A stretch of 64,000 nucleotides of DNA from Melampsora larici-populina 98AG31 (lineage: Eukaryota; Basidiomycota; Pucciniomycetes; Pucciniales; Melampsoraceae). This document shows positions 1-11,553 of the stretch, one piece after another. Each line of letters begins with the position of its first letter. The first letter of the stretch is position 1. Both the position numbers and the translations under genes were made by a program. Location: contig NW_006768780.1 in the NCBI RefSeq assembly GCF_000204055.1, positions 1,366,622 to 1,430,621 on the forward strand, read 5' to 3'. The notes below the pieces were generated by a model. The model was not told the origin of the DNA. It was given only the letters and a program-made list of their open reading frames with translations, and searched no databases.

Positions 1-960
1 TCACACCTTACATACCTCTCCACAAGTGAGAAAGATGTGTGATTCCCGCCCTTCACACCGTCATCACGCATGTCAAAGGGTTTTTTCAGTGTGGAGTTCT
101 GAGATGAAATGCACATGTGTGAAAGAGGAATTCACACCTTGCACACCTCTCCAAAGGTGGGAAAGGTGTGTGATTCCCACTCTTCACACGGTTATGACAC
201 ATGTGAACTATGCCTTCCGTATGTAGTTATGATGTGGTGTGCAATGTGTGGAAGAGGAATTCACACCTTGCACACCTCACCACAAGAGGGAAAGGCGTGT
301 GATTCCCACTCTTCACACAGTCATCACGCATGTCAAAGTTTTTTTTCAGGGTGGAGTTCTGATATGAAATGCACATGTGTCAAAGAGGAATTCACACCTT
401 GCACACCTCTCCAAAGGTGGGAAAGGTGTGTGATTCCCACTCTTCACACGGTTATGACACATGTGAACTATGCCTTCCGTATGTAGTTATGATGTGGTGT
501 GCAATGTGTGGAAGAGGAATTCACACCTTGCACACCTCACCACAAGAGGGAAAGGCGTGTGATTCCCACTCTTCACACAGTCATCACGCATGTCAAAGTT
601 TTTTTTCAGGGTGGAGTTCTGATATGAAATGCACATGTGTCAAAGAGGAATTCACACCTTGCACACCTCTCCAAAGGTGGGAAAGGTGTGTGATTCCCAC
701 TCTTCACACATTTATCACACATGTGAACTATGCCTTCCGTATGTAGTTATGATGTGGTGTGCAATTTGTGGAAGAGGAATTCACACCTTGCACATCTCAC
801 CACAAGTGGGAAAGCCGTGTGATTCCCACTCTTCACACAGTCATCACGCATGTCAAAGTTTTTTTTCAGGGTGGAGTTCTGATATGAAATGCACATGTGT
901 CAAAGAGGAATTCACACCTTGAACACCTCTCCAAAAGTGTGTATGGGGCGTGATTCCCAC
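1..960. repeat. Satellite array, 260-bp higher-order unit
   Basis: The sequence repeats with a period of 260 bp (equivalent points near 109, 369 and 629). Each unit consists of two diverged halves of about 130 bp that share the core ATTCACACCTTGCACACCTC and GTGTGTGATTCCCACTCTTC-like blocks. The array runs off the left edge of the window, so its size is unknown. Adjacent 260-bp units are almost identical, while the two halves inside a unit differ clearly, which is a dimeric higher-order structure. Open frames across it only reflect the period and are not genes. Confidence 0.9.
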
Positions 961-1430
961 TTTTCACACTTGAATTAGCGGTGCGAATTTTTTTTTTGAT
1001 TCCGGGATGCCTGCAGATTTCAAAGAAAATCAACTTCACACGTTTTCCACCTCTGAACGTGTGAATTTTTTTCCCATTGTTTGCACGCACATTACACATT
1101 TGTCCTGTTCCGTCATACAAAGGTGTGGAAATGCATTTTGTGTTCTTCACACCTCAATCATGGTTGGGGAGGTTAATATTTTTCATACATATTGCCGATC
1201 CAGAATGAAAATCTTTCGAGGTCTTCATACCTAAAGATTTGTGACTCACATGAAAAGGCTCACGGGCACATGGTTCACTTTGCAAGTGGGTGTGAGCACC
1301 TGTGAAAAATGACTTCTGGAACATCGCACCATTCCACAACATTTCAAGTTATCTGATGAGCATTTGTAATAACATTCTTCTCACACACACAAACATGTGA
1401 ATTGAAATAGACCATTGTACGAGTTTCATT
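961..1430. repeat. Decayed satellite edge
   Basis: This stretch keeps scattered TTCACAC/CACACCT words and spacing like the array to its left, but no regular period. It looks like degenerate satellite grading into unique sequence. No gene is seen. Confidence 0.5.
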
Positions 1431-1577
1431 GTGACAAAGACAACATTCTCAATCCTAGTCTTCCCGCTGCTCATTGTGATTGATCATCGTGTCGGCGTCA
1501 TCATCATCTGGATTGTGGGCCTTCTTACTGTCCTCATCATCATCAACCGCTTGTTTACCAACTACATAATAGCCATC

Positions 1578-3266
1578 TTAGATGTCATCTACCCACATCT
1601 GATGTGTCCTGGCGGCCATTTTTTCATAAGCAGTTGCAAGGAGCGCCTCTGTCATACGAGAGTTGGGATGTTGTATGACCTCCAGACGTGTATTGCCGGT
1701 GAAAGTCCGACCTCTTAACGTTAAGTGGGGTGATGGAGTCTTTGGGTGGCAGTCTAAGTGGTTGAAGGGAGGCTTGAGATGTTGGCCTATGAAGTGATAC
1801 TGTGAGTGGAATTGAGCGAGTGGAATTGAGCTCTTGGGGACTGAATAAAATGATGGACTTACGGACAAGATTATTCAACTTGGCTGTGAGTTGAGATTTA
1901 AGCAAATCACTAGCTTGAGGTTTCTTAGGGGGTTTGGTCTTGAGTTCGGATTGGGTGATATGCCTGACGAAATGCTTGAGAAGCTTCCATTTATTATCAG
2001 TCAAGCTTGTCCAGTCGTCAGAGGATGATGACTGCATTTGCCATTGTCCTTTCTCATTGCGAGTGTTGGGGTTCCACGAGGTTGCCATGAGGGCATAGTC
2101 AACACCATAACGGATGTGGATTGTTTGAAGCTAGGTGGAATCAAAACAGAAGTTTATTTTAATACCCAATAAATGAGTCATTGACGTGATCAGAAGCTTT
2201 ACCTCATGTTCAATACGTTCCACCTCTTCAATACCCTTGTTCTGTCGAGCGGTTGGGAGATGAGGACCGAATTTTCCTTTCCCTAGATCGCGTGCGACTT
2301 TATCCTGATCAACTAGTCGCTTGAATATTGGAAGATAAGTATCCCTTTCTTCGGCATCGAGTGGAACTGTCCCAGGCTCAACAGGTGGCTGATCCCATCC
2401 AGAGGCTAGGTATCCTAGGAAGAAAAACATACAACCATTGAATACGTCCTTCTCCTCCGGTTCTAGGTTGGTCCAAGTTGTCCCTAAGTATTGGTTGTGC
2501 TCTTTGAAACCTTCTCGGGTGTTCCTTGGTGGCACTGATAGAGGGTAGTCGTTAGTGAGAGTTTTGAAATTGAGAACTCAGGCCGACTTACTGTTTGTGT
2601 TAGAACTTTCAATACTATACTTCAGAAAGTTTTGATAAAAGTTTCGTTTCGTTCTGATACTCACTTCATGTCTTAAGTAGAATAAAGGTAAGTATAATGA
2701 CAACACAAGCAAAGAGTTGATACGTTGTTTCAGACTCACAGGAATTCATTCACTGTCTTTTCGCTGCATTTGGCAGCTAATGCAAGCATTTTCTTGGCAC
2801 GCCGGTACATGAATTGAAGATTTTTCAATTCTTTTTGGATATCAGATGGGATGTGATTGCGAGTTTTGCGTCCAGTGGCTGAAAGGAGTTCGTTGATAGT
2901 GTAAATATCCAAGTCGAGATCCTGGTAGTTTTCAAGTGTGATTTCGTGTTTGAGCCTAGCATTTGAATGAGGTTGACGAGTCTGTGTTTGTGGCTGTGCG
3001 CCTGTTGCTGGGTCGTCATGATCATCTTCATCTTGATCCTCCCATGCATTTTCATCCTCTGACGAATCTGAATCGTCAGATTCGTCTGACGATGTCGACG
3101 AGTTTGTTTCAGCTGGCGGTTGTTGGTGATTAGTGGATCGCTTGGTGGTTGGTTTAGTGGATCGTTTGGCACGCGAAGAAGGTGGAACAGGTGCGGGTTT
3201 TGATTTCTTGGTGTTACAAGTGACTCGTTGGGGCATTTTCCGCTTTTGTGATGCGGGTTGTGCCAT
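1578..3266 (-). CDS. Unrecognised 452-aa multi-exon protein
   Basis: I do not recognise the family. Five exons join in frame on the minus strand: 3266-2740, 2614-2592 (a 23-nt microexon), 2534-2203, 2130-1863 and 1786-1578, ending in TAA, with GT-AG introns of 125, 57, 72 and 76 nt. The product starts with a basic segment (about residues 1-50). A Ser/Asp/Glu-rich acidic stretch follows (about 55-85). Next is a predicted helical segment with DLDLDIYTINELLSATGRK, then a region with SLTDNKWKLLKHFVRHI. No signal peptide or membrane segment is visible. Basic plus acidic low-complexity segments suggest a nuclear or nucleic-acid-associated protein, but that is inference. The microexon is the least certain part; it is needed to keep phase. 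Confidence 0.6.
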
Positions 3267-4298
3267 GCTTAGTAGAACAATTGATGTACAGGTGGGAAGT
3301 TGAAGTGGTGGAAGGGTTGATTGATGATTTGGATGGATGGATGTTGGGTCGGGTGGGGTTATGTGGTATCATATGTAGCAAGTATTATTACATGTGATGT
3401 GGATGAATATACATGTGATGTGGACAAATATTACATGTGGAGAGGCGAGGGTACAGTGGGAGGTGTGTGAGGAGTGTGAAAAGATGTGAAAACGGCTGTG
3501 AAGAAGGGTGAGGAGATGTGAAAAGTAGTTAAGGACTTTGCATGCGTTTGTGGACTTGTAGCCTGTGAGGTTACGAAAAGATGCATCCTAGCATCTTAGG
3601 ATGCATCTGCTTGCTTATCTTCGGATCCGCTGCGAGGATACGTCTTATGTTATCCTCGGGTCGGGGCCGAGCTTCAAGTGTACACGAGGTGAAGTGCCCT
3701 TAGCAGACATTCATGACTACTTTGTGCTGAGCGCAATTTTCTGTTTTTTGTCAAATGAGTATCAAATTTTGACACCCCAATTTTATTGTGTTTTCTGTGT
3801 ACCATCTACTATGTTGTTGAGAAAAGGTTCAAGGTCAGAATATCTACCTATTTGAGACATTCTTATGAAAAGATTGATCTAGTCAATCAAATTTGAGGAA
3901 AACATGTGATATGCATAGTCTCAACTTTTGAATAGAAATAAAACCACAAACTAAATCTAAGGTTATGCTGAACAACTTGTGATTAATGTTTCTCATTTCA
4001 AAGTGTCGATCAAAAAATGACAAATCTTCATATACATAATACCAATCATTTAGAAGACAAAATACATCGAATTGCCCCAGATATTATCCACACCTTGAGG
4101 AGACACCAGAGACACTACATTTCTACATTTTACATTGCTTCACAACTCGTGGAGTAAATACATCAGAACCTTCAACCCAGAAGAATATAGAGGAATACAG
4201 AAATTCTTAACATCTCATTCCCAAACCTAAATAAAAAAACTGTCTTAAGAAGCGAAAGATACAAAAAAAGAATAGGTTCGATTCACAAGTTATATTTC
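3267..4298. other. Intergenic, no gene seen
   Basis: Upstream region of the unknown gene on the left (minus strand) and 3' flank of NDC80 on the right. A short TGTGATGTGGA-type repetition occurs around 3390-3440. No supported coding feature. Confidence 0.6.
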
Positions 4299-7090
4299 TT
4301 AAAGTTCACTCATCAGATTCGAATCTCCCATTGAATCAGCCAAGGATTTCAACATCCTAGTCTTTTCTCCAATCGATTCTTTATGTCTTAAAATCACTCC
4401 CAAAGTAGAATTCATCTCATCTACATTTTCTTTGGTTAATTGTGCTATTCTTCTTTTAGTTTCACTGTGCCTGCTCCCCCCCCCCAACACACAAAGAAAC
4501 ATATACAAAGAAAATCGGTTTTCAGAACGTGGAAATTTTGCAGAGACGTCAGGTGAAAAAAACTTACCTGACTCTCAATGCTTCTACTTCATGTTTCAAA
4601 GTCAATTGATTGTTTTCTCTTACACTTTGTAATTCATGAATCCTACGTAAAAGCGAGTCGGTTTGTTCGTTCATCATGCTCATCTCCAAAGAAAATTTCT
4701 ATATATCATCACAACAAACCAATCAGTTTATCATAATCAAAACACGAGATCCGACCAAATAAAGTTTTCTCACCTCTTTATCTTCTTCAAGTTGTTTAGT
4801 GAGTTCTTGAACAGACATCTCCAAAACCTGTAAACCTTCTCTCTTCTCCTGTTCAGTTTCATTAACATTCAAAAGTTTTTCTTCCATAGACAAAACTTGA
4901 TCACTTAGTCCTAAACGACTGTCAATCGCATTCTTCTTTAGTTGAACCAAAGCAGGTTTGATCTCGATCGTGGGGTCGGGTAATTGATCAGATCCTCCAT
5001 TCACACTTTGACTAAAGTCAATCTCGTCAAATGGTTCAGGTGCTCGAGGTATTAATCCAAGCTTAACAGCTTTGTTCTGATAGCTCGTGATTAGCTTCTC
5101 TAAGCGATCTGATGCTTGTGATGATTTGATTTCCAAATCCATCATCGCTTCTGTTAATTGTAGATGTTTCGTGGCTGCTGCTGCTGCCGATCTTTCTAGT
5201 TGCACTCGAGTGGACGAGATCTGTTGTAGTTCGGCATCACTGATGTTTTGTTTCTCGACCTTTACCAGTAAATCAGCTTTCTTGTGTGAGAGATCTTTTA
5301 ACTTGAGTTCTGTTGAAAATTCCAAGGAATCAGTATCCATCCCAGAATGTAGACTAGCTAGAATAAGCCCATACCTGTCGATCCCAAACTCTTCTGTAAT
5401 GCCTCGTTTTGTTTCTCAGATTTCACAATTTGATCCTTCATTTTACTGATATAAGTTGAAAATCCTTCAGCATCTCGGGCCAGCTTGGCATGCTCTTTTT
5501 GTGATGCTTCTAATGGAGACTGAGAGAGATGACATCATATAGTCAATGCGAAAGCACTTCAAGTCATCGTATATTGTGGTTTCTGGACTTGTATACTCAC
5601 AGGTCGTGCTTTCTTGCGTGCTGTCTCAGCCTCTTCCATCGCTGCCAATGACTCAGCCTCTTCCATCGCTGCCAATGACTCTAGTTGTTCAATTTCTGAT
5701 AAGAGCGCATCCCTTTGTCTCTCTGCCAACGATCAGACAGGCAGAAGTCAGCTCTCACATTGCTCAAGAAGATGTCCCACGATATGACAGAGACCGATCC
5801 GGATCAGTTCTCATCTACAACTTACGATAAAAGTCCTCAAGTGGTGGTTTATGAAGCTCCCTATCATAGTCATCAGTCTGGAGGAATGAAGGGTATGTAC
5901 GACCAAGGTACTCTAACCAACGACTAGTCGTTGCCATGGCTTGACAATGCGGGTCTTGCGAGGATGGCTCGCTGTTTGGATCTAGACAAACATGTGGATT
6001 CATCATTGCTTCTTCGCGAAGCTTGATAAAACCAATCAGACGTGTCAACCCTGAAAAATGAGTCACATTTGCAAATTGCCGATCACTCACCTTGATGGTC
6101 ATCACAATCCAGTGTAACATAGCTAGCATCGTTGGCCAAGTATGCATACTACCAGCAGCTTGTAATCCACTCTTAGTGATCGTATCAACAGCAACATACC
6201 CCATTTGTTTTAAAAGAGGTATCACTTCATCTTCAAATTTCTTTCCATTCACACCCCAACGGTGCCCTGGATCAGAGCACTGGACTAGATACTTTAAAAT
6301 GTTTTGAAAGTCTTTATTGGTAGGAGTTTGGAGTGCTTTGATTGTTATGGTTGTATATCCTCTTTCGATTAAAAAATCATAAACATCCTGTTGCCAAGCT
6401 GCGATAGTCTTCTTATCTCTCGGTCTCGGATCTTTGCCAAATACTGGTGTACCAAAAATTGGTGCATTAGGTTGATTGTGAGGAGGAAACATCATGCCAG
6501 CTGATGAGCTACGTTGAATTGAGTTTTGAAAGTTGGATCTGTTGATGTTCGAACCAGGTGTGACAGGGTAATGAAGTGTAGCATTTGAAGCAAAATCGTT
6601 CATGTTACTGTATCGAAGATGAGCATGATCTGGTCTACTTGCAGAGGCAGGCATCCTGGTGGCATTAGGTAGATTTCCGGTACTTGTACTTTGTCGTAAT
6701 GCATTATATGGAGCCTGATAAATCGACGACCGTCGCGGGTCATTTTGCTGAGAATTCGAACGTTGGTGGTTGGAAGTTTGGGATGAATTGAAGGGCGCGT
6801 CCGAGTTTTGAGAGTACTTGGGCTGTGAGTTGCTTGGCAAGTAAGATTGTCGGCTGCCTGAAAAACGTAAATCCGTCGTCAGTATCTGATACATCAGTGA
6901 TCATTGAAAAAAAAGATAGGAACTTACTCTGGAGACTATTAGTAGAACGCTGAGGTGCTAAGGAGTAGCGAGTGTTTGGGTCTCGGTTGATAGTTTGTGG
7001 AACTTGACGTTTCAAAGCTGATGATGGGACAGGAATATGAGAAGAAGCTTGAGGTTCAGTGCTGGCGAGTGTTCTTCGACGTGGGTCCAT
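4299..7090 (-). CDS. NDC80: NDC80/HEC1 outer-kinetochore protein
   Basis: Core subunit of the NDC80 complex, which couples kinetochores to microtubules in mitosis. Seven exons join in frame to 766 aa: 7090-6928, 6857-5826, 5722-5601, 5519-5375, 5309-4774, 4698-4568 and 4470-4299 (TAA). Residues 1-195 are a Ser/Gln/Asn/basic disordered tail. The calponin-homology domain starts at DPRPRDKKTIAAW (about residue 197) and contains PTNKDFQNILKYL and the family signature GSMHTWPTMLAMLHW. The remainder is long coiled coil (SLEASQKEH, LQQISSTRVQLERSA, VQELTKQLEEDKE segments). Length fits the family (yeast and human are about 640-690 aa) with a longer tail. A 27-bp exact tandem duplication lies in exon 3. 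A LINE fragment lies about 20 bp upstream of the ATG. Confidence 0.95.
5627..5680 (-). repeat. 27-bp in-frame tandem duplication in NDC80 exon 3
   Basis: CTCAGCCTCTTCCATCGCTG... is present twice back to back (period 27 bp), so the protein reads SLAAMEEAE twice at the start of the coiled coil. The repeat is exact, which suggests a recent slip. Confidence 0.9.
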
Positions 7091-7162
7091 TCTGATTTGA
7101 TAAAGAAGTCAATTGTGATATTTTGGCGCGTACTTTTGTGATGTTGAAACTTGAATCGATCG

Positions 7163-8182
7163 ATGACCTTCTTGAAAAATCATCCATTGGATCAGACGCG
7201 GGTCCAGCAAAGCTACAACAACCCGAAACATTTGCAGCACACTACTCGACCCACGGAGCTTGGGCGCCAACCCAGTCCTCAAGGCTCACAAGTGTCCACA
7301 ACCATCAGTAGAGCACAGGCAGTTGAATTCACGGATAACTACTCGAACCATGAAATGGAACTACTTGGTATTTTACTTGCTTCCGAACTTGCTAATGAAA
7401 TCTTCTCTACACAGCGCCCACCACCTAAACACCTAGCCATTTTCAGCGACAACCAAGGCGCAATCCAACTGGTCCAAGATATACCGAAAACAACAACTGG
7501 ACAACACTTATTAATCAAAATTCGTACTCAACTAATGCGGATCCCCCCCCTAGCTGAAATAAAGCTATACTGGACCCCAGGTCATAAAGGAGTTGAATTA
7601 AACGAATTAGCTGACGAAATAGCAGGTACCACAGCAGAAAATCAGGACTCACCGATTCAAATACCGACAAGCTTAGGAAGTCTAAAAAGAAGAACAAGAA
7701 CAAATTTCAGCATCAAGAACTTCACATTCATCCCTGGGAAAAACGCCTTCACCACGAATCCAAAAATGATCACAGAAGGCCTTGAGAACCTTGAAAAGGG
7801 CAGCGCAGCGGCCATATTCCAACTTAGAGCGGGGTTCAGCCCTCTCAATGACCATCTATTCAAAAGAAACCTAACTGACTCCCCCTTGTGCGAAACGTGC
7901 AAACTTAGAGAAAATACTAATCACTATCTTCTATATTGTAGACGTTATTCAAGAGCCCGAAAGAGATTCAGAACGAAAATGAAAGAAGATGGTATCAGAG
8001 TAAATTGGAACAATACCAATAAACTCCTAGATTCACCAAAACTCTTTCCACTATTATCAGAGTTTATTTTAAAGACTAAAAGATTTGTACATGTTCACTC
8101 CTATTTACAGGACCTAGACCAAGGAGATCGGCCACGGAGCAAGGGACGAATTGACACACGACGAAGATCAACTGATTCATAA
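7163..8182 (+). pseudogene. LINE RNase H domain, truncated ORF2 end
   Basis: Open frame of about 340 codons. RNase H signatures are the glutamate in NHEMELLGILLASEL, the aspartate in IFSDNQGAI, and WTPGHKGVELNELADEIA near the end of the fold. The usual first TDGS strand is missing because the element is cut there. The C-terminal part has RAGFSPLNDHLF followed by C-x2-C-x6-H-x4-C in PLCETCKLRENTNHYLLYC, the terminal knuckle of these LINEs. ATG 7163 is simply the first in-frame ATG; the native protein began far upstream. Expression and activity are not expected. Confidence 0.85.
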
Positions 8183-8192
8183 TCAATCTCAA

Positions 8193-8430
8193 AACCGCCC
8201 ATAAATGCCCATGTAACTGGGATAGATTGAAAAACATCAGAAAGGCGTGCTGTCTAATCTTGTTACAGAGTTCGCCGGATACTACCGGCGAGGCAGTCTC
8301 AAAAAAAAAATGTCATCCTAAACCGCCCATAAATGCCCATGTAACTGGGATGGATTGAAAAACATCAGAAAGGCGTACTGTTTAATCTCGTTACAGAGTT
8401 TGGCGGACCCTACCGTCATGACAGTTTAAC
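8193..8430 (+). repeat. LINE 3' module present twice
   Basis: The block beginning AACCGCCCATAAATGCCCAT occurs at 8193 and again at 8321 (spacing 128 bp), with about 10% differences. An A-run (8301-8310) lies between the copies. This is a tandemly doubled LINE 3' end: either an internal repeat of the element or a second, severely truncated insertion. Confidence 0.85.
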
Positions 8431-8440
8431 CAAAGCTCAA

Positions 8441-9590
8441 CTTTTGTTGTCTTTAACACAAATCAAATGAACCAAAATAGGTCACACTCTCATAGTGGAA
8501 AAGAGATTAAATTCATCTCCATATTTACAAATTTTTTTAAAAAAAAAAAAAAAAAAGAGTACGATAAAAGATGAAGTGATCTAAAACATTGAATGTCAAT
8601 AAAATCCCTTGCTCCGACTAGAAGGCCGAATCCTCCAAGGTACACTAGTCCTTTTCATTGTAACTTGTTCAGTTAGTGTTTTATGCAATTAAGCCAAACG
8701 CACTTAAAAAAAAAAAAAAAAAAAAAAAATCACTCTTCCTCACTCTCCCCATCCCAACGCGTTATCTGTTCGGGGATAATTATTTCTTCACTCAAGTCGT
8801 GGCTCTAATCATTCAACTCTCAATCCTTAATCAGTTTTCTCCTGAAGATTAGTATCCTATGCCGTACCCATTCTGAAGTACAGTGCGGTGGGATAAAACC
8901 CGCGTATGAATCGTCAAGTGGATAAGACAGAGATCAAGATTCTCTCCTCAAAAATCAGCAATTGAATAAGGCAAATTCATAGAGGGACTTTTATATAATA
9001 CCGATGAAATGTGAATAGATCATAGTAGTCAGATCTCATGAATGACATATTAGCACAGGCTGTTGGTGAGAATAGAAAGTCAACCCGCTGAAGAGCATTG
9101 GTCCCCTTGAAGGTTGTGGTAATCTCATGTCTGACTGAAAACATTCAGAAGGCTTAAAAATTCTTCAAAAGGTGTGAAATTGATGATTGATAAACAGAAT
9201 ACAATGTACTGCGAGTAATTACAAAACAACAGAACATACTACAAATAAGTTAATATATGAATGATTTAAAATACAAGATCAAAGTTCAATTTTTTCATAT
9301 TCAAGTATAACATTCAAGTATAACATCAAAGAATCAAAATAAAATAATCATATCATATAAAACCTCTATCTTCATAAAACAACACTTGCACAGTTTTCCT
9401 TTGTAATGATTTACTTATCAACAATGAAAATGAAGGAATTGAGGAAAACAAAACAAAAAATGGTAGAGAGACTGAAAAAAGAAAGAGAGACGATGTGCAA
9501 AAAGGGAGATGAAAGAAAAAAAGAAAGATACAAAGACACAAGAGATAAGTAGAGGTCTCCTTTAAATTAACAATAGAACTCTTCATGATC
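8441..9590. other. Intergenic with long A-runs
   Basis: Holds poly(A) runs at about 8538-8555 and 8705-8730, each preceded by non-coding sequence, as left by old retrotransposon 3' ends. The rest is AT-rich with no supported gene. Confidence 0.55.
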
Positions 9591-10426
9591 TTATTCAGAT
9601 GCACTCCAATAACTATTACTCTCCGCTTCATCAGTACCAATATCACAAAGTCGACTCAAATGCAGGATCAACGCTCTATTCAATGCGTTCCCAAATCGAA
9701 CTGTATCATTTGGGCCTGGAATCTCGAATGGATAACGTTTAACTATTTCGACTTCTGCAACAGTTGTCCTTCTACCCATCAATATCATGCTAGGTCGGCT
9801 GCCCCCAGGAAGAGAATTTGTGACTCCATCGATTGTAGGAGTTGGCCTCTTCGGAATCGCTGAGTTGGGTAAACTACCAAATCTCGACATGTTGGGACGT
9901 AGGCATTGCTTACCGGCTAATCTTGTCCCTCGATTCATGACTTGATCCCAAGGAGTCAAGTCAGGTCTGATAGGTGTTGAAGATTGAGTTAAAATTGCGG
10001 CCGGTGTAGTTAATGCGGACCCTGATGTAGTCGCAGTCGTAGGAGTCGGAGCCAAATCATCGTTCAAGCCTTCATTTTCCCAGAACTAAAAAATCATCAT
10101 GAAATCAAAATCAAAATTAGAAACCGAAAATGTTCGATTGAGATCAAACAAAGAAAGTTTTTGTGCGAAAATTATCTTACCATTTCACAAGAGGTGGGTC
10201 TAATCACCGTCTTTCTACGATTCTTCTTATCAAGAAAAGTAGAAAGTGGTGATATAGAAGATAAAAGTTTCATTTGATTGAAATCTTTCATATCCTTTTC
10301 AGAAACTCGTGAAACTGAAGTTGATGGTTTAATGATAGAGGAAGAAATCATATCAAAAACCACACCGCTTGATCTTATAGCTTGAACACCTGCAGCTAGT
10401 TTCGAGGGGCTATCATGTTGAGTCAT
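9591..10426 (-). CDS. Unrecognised 246-aa protein
   Basis: Two exons, 10426-10181 and 10085-9591, joined through a clean 95-nt GT-AG intron (GTAAGA...TTTTTAG) in phase 0. The product is rich in Ser, Thr and Pro in the middle (PTPTTATTSGSALTTP) with a more ordered, conserved-looking C-terminal third containing VAEVEIVKRYPFEIP and RFGNALNRALILHLSRLC. No signal peptide, membrane segment or catalytic motif is visible. I cannot assign a family or function. The start is the first ATG after upstream stops. Its upstream region is shared with the divergent gene at 11554, more than 1.1 kb away. Confidence 0.65.
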
Positions 10427-11553
10427 CGTTGGCTAGAAGAAAAAAATAAACCAATTATCAGCTTTCGAACGTCCACAAATTCATCATCATCAACTTTCAA
10501 TCACGTACAATTGGAATGGAGAGTGTGGTATGGTTTGCTTTGTAAGATTGAGTTCGGGTATCAATGTGCTGGAACTGCAAACTGTCGAATAAATTTTTCT
10601 TAACAAAAAGAGAGTAATTTGAAACGCGTGTAGAAGGAATGACAAGAAAAGACTTGGGTAACGATCAGGCCAAAATAAGGATAACGAAGTTTCTTACAAA
10701 ACAATAAGTTAAACAAATGATTTTATGATTGTGATAGAAAGGAGTGAAGTGAGAATCGGGTGGAAGAATGAGAGTGAGACTGAGCTATTTAACCTTGGAT
10801 GTGAGTTATCTCATCGACTCTCGAAGTCCTTCAGTTGTCCACTATGTGGTGCGACTTGATAATAGGCACGCCGTTTTATAGATCATCACATAACCATACT
10901 CCACAACTTCATCATGCCCTGGTATGTAGACAGGGCAAAAGAAAGGTGAGAAGCGCGCCTACCATTTTTCCCTGAAGGATGGATAACGTGCAGTGATTTT
11001 TCTTACAACACCTCCCTCATTGAAAATCAAACCCAGCTGCAGCATGAGACGTCCTGGGAATGGCGGGCCAGTCCCTTGTGCCTCGGACGTTGCTTGTGAT
11101 ACTGGAAACCTGGGCACGATAATACACTGTCTACTTTGAATATGAAGTAGGTGATACAATGCATTGGGAGGATACAATTATCTTTCGCCTTCTCAAAGTC
11201 CAATGTTGATCTTTCTATTTTCTGGCGACGTGGTGAAGGGAATTATGAACAAGGTGCCTTGCTCAGGTCCAGAGCCAACAGTCCTTGAGCTTCTTATCAA
11301 GCTTTTCAATTCCGCCAATCAGTGCTGTCTGTACCTGATTCTGTTCCTGGTGACCATTGAGAGAGGTTATCGCTCACTCAAATCACATTTAAATAGAGTG
11401 TAGCTGTCCAATCCAACTGTGTCGCCTTTTCTTCATCTTTCCATCAGCTATACCATTCTCACTCTTATCCTTCTTGAATTATCGTCTCCGCTTTTCAACT
11501 AAGCCTTTTACTTATCACTCAATTCCATCTCAACGAGACCCTCGATAAACACA
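10427..11553. other. Intergenic between divergent genes
   Basis: Upstream region shared by the genes at 9591-10426 (-) and 11554-13071 (+). A pyrimidine-rich tract and CAACTAAGCC-type sequence precede the ATG at 11554. I see no gene in between. Confidence 0.55.

Larger units (their letters stand above)
7110..8440 (+). mobile_element. 5'-truncated non-LTR retrotransposon (LINE), RNase H end
   Basis: Only the 3' part of a LINE is left: an RNase H domain, a C-terminal zinc-binding motif and the 3' untranslated region. No reverse transcriptase precedes it. Its left limit is not sharply visible but lies just upstream of the NDC80 start codon on the other strand. The RNase H plus HCCH-like tail arrangement is typical of I/Tad1-type fungal LINEs. 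Confidence 0.8.

Noticed and set aside
26..922. Series of overlapping Cys/His-rich open frames
   Set aside because: They repeat with the 260-bp satellite period on one strand and have no gene features; they are shadows of the repeat.
1..960. Possible CRISPR-like array
   Set aside because: Units are head-to-tail with no unique spacers and the DNA is eukaryotic.
6051..6090. GTGAGT...TTTTCAG as an intron in NDC80 exon 2
   Set aside because: It is 40 nt and would shift the frame, while reading through keeps the calponin-homology domain continuous.
7515..7902. Minus-strand frames in the LINE
   Set aside because: Antisense to a clear RNase H domain; no independent support.
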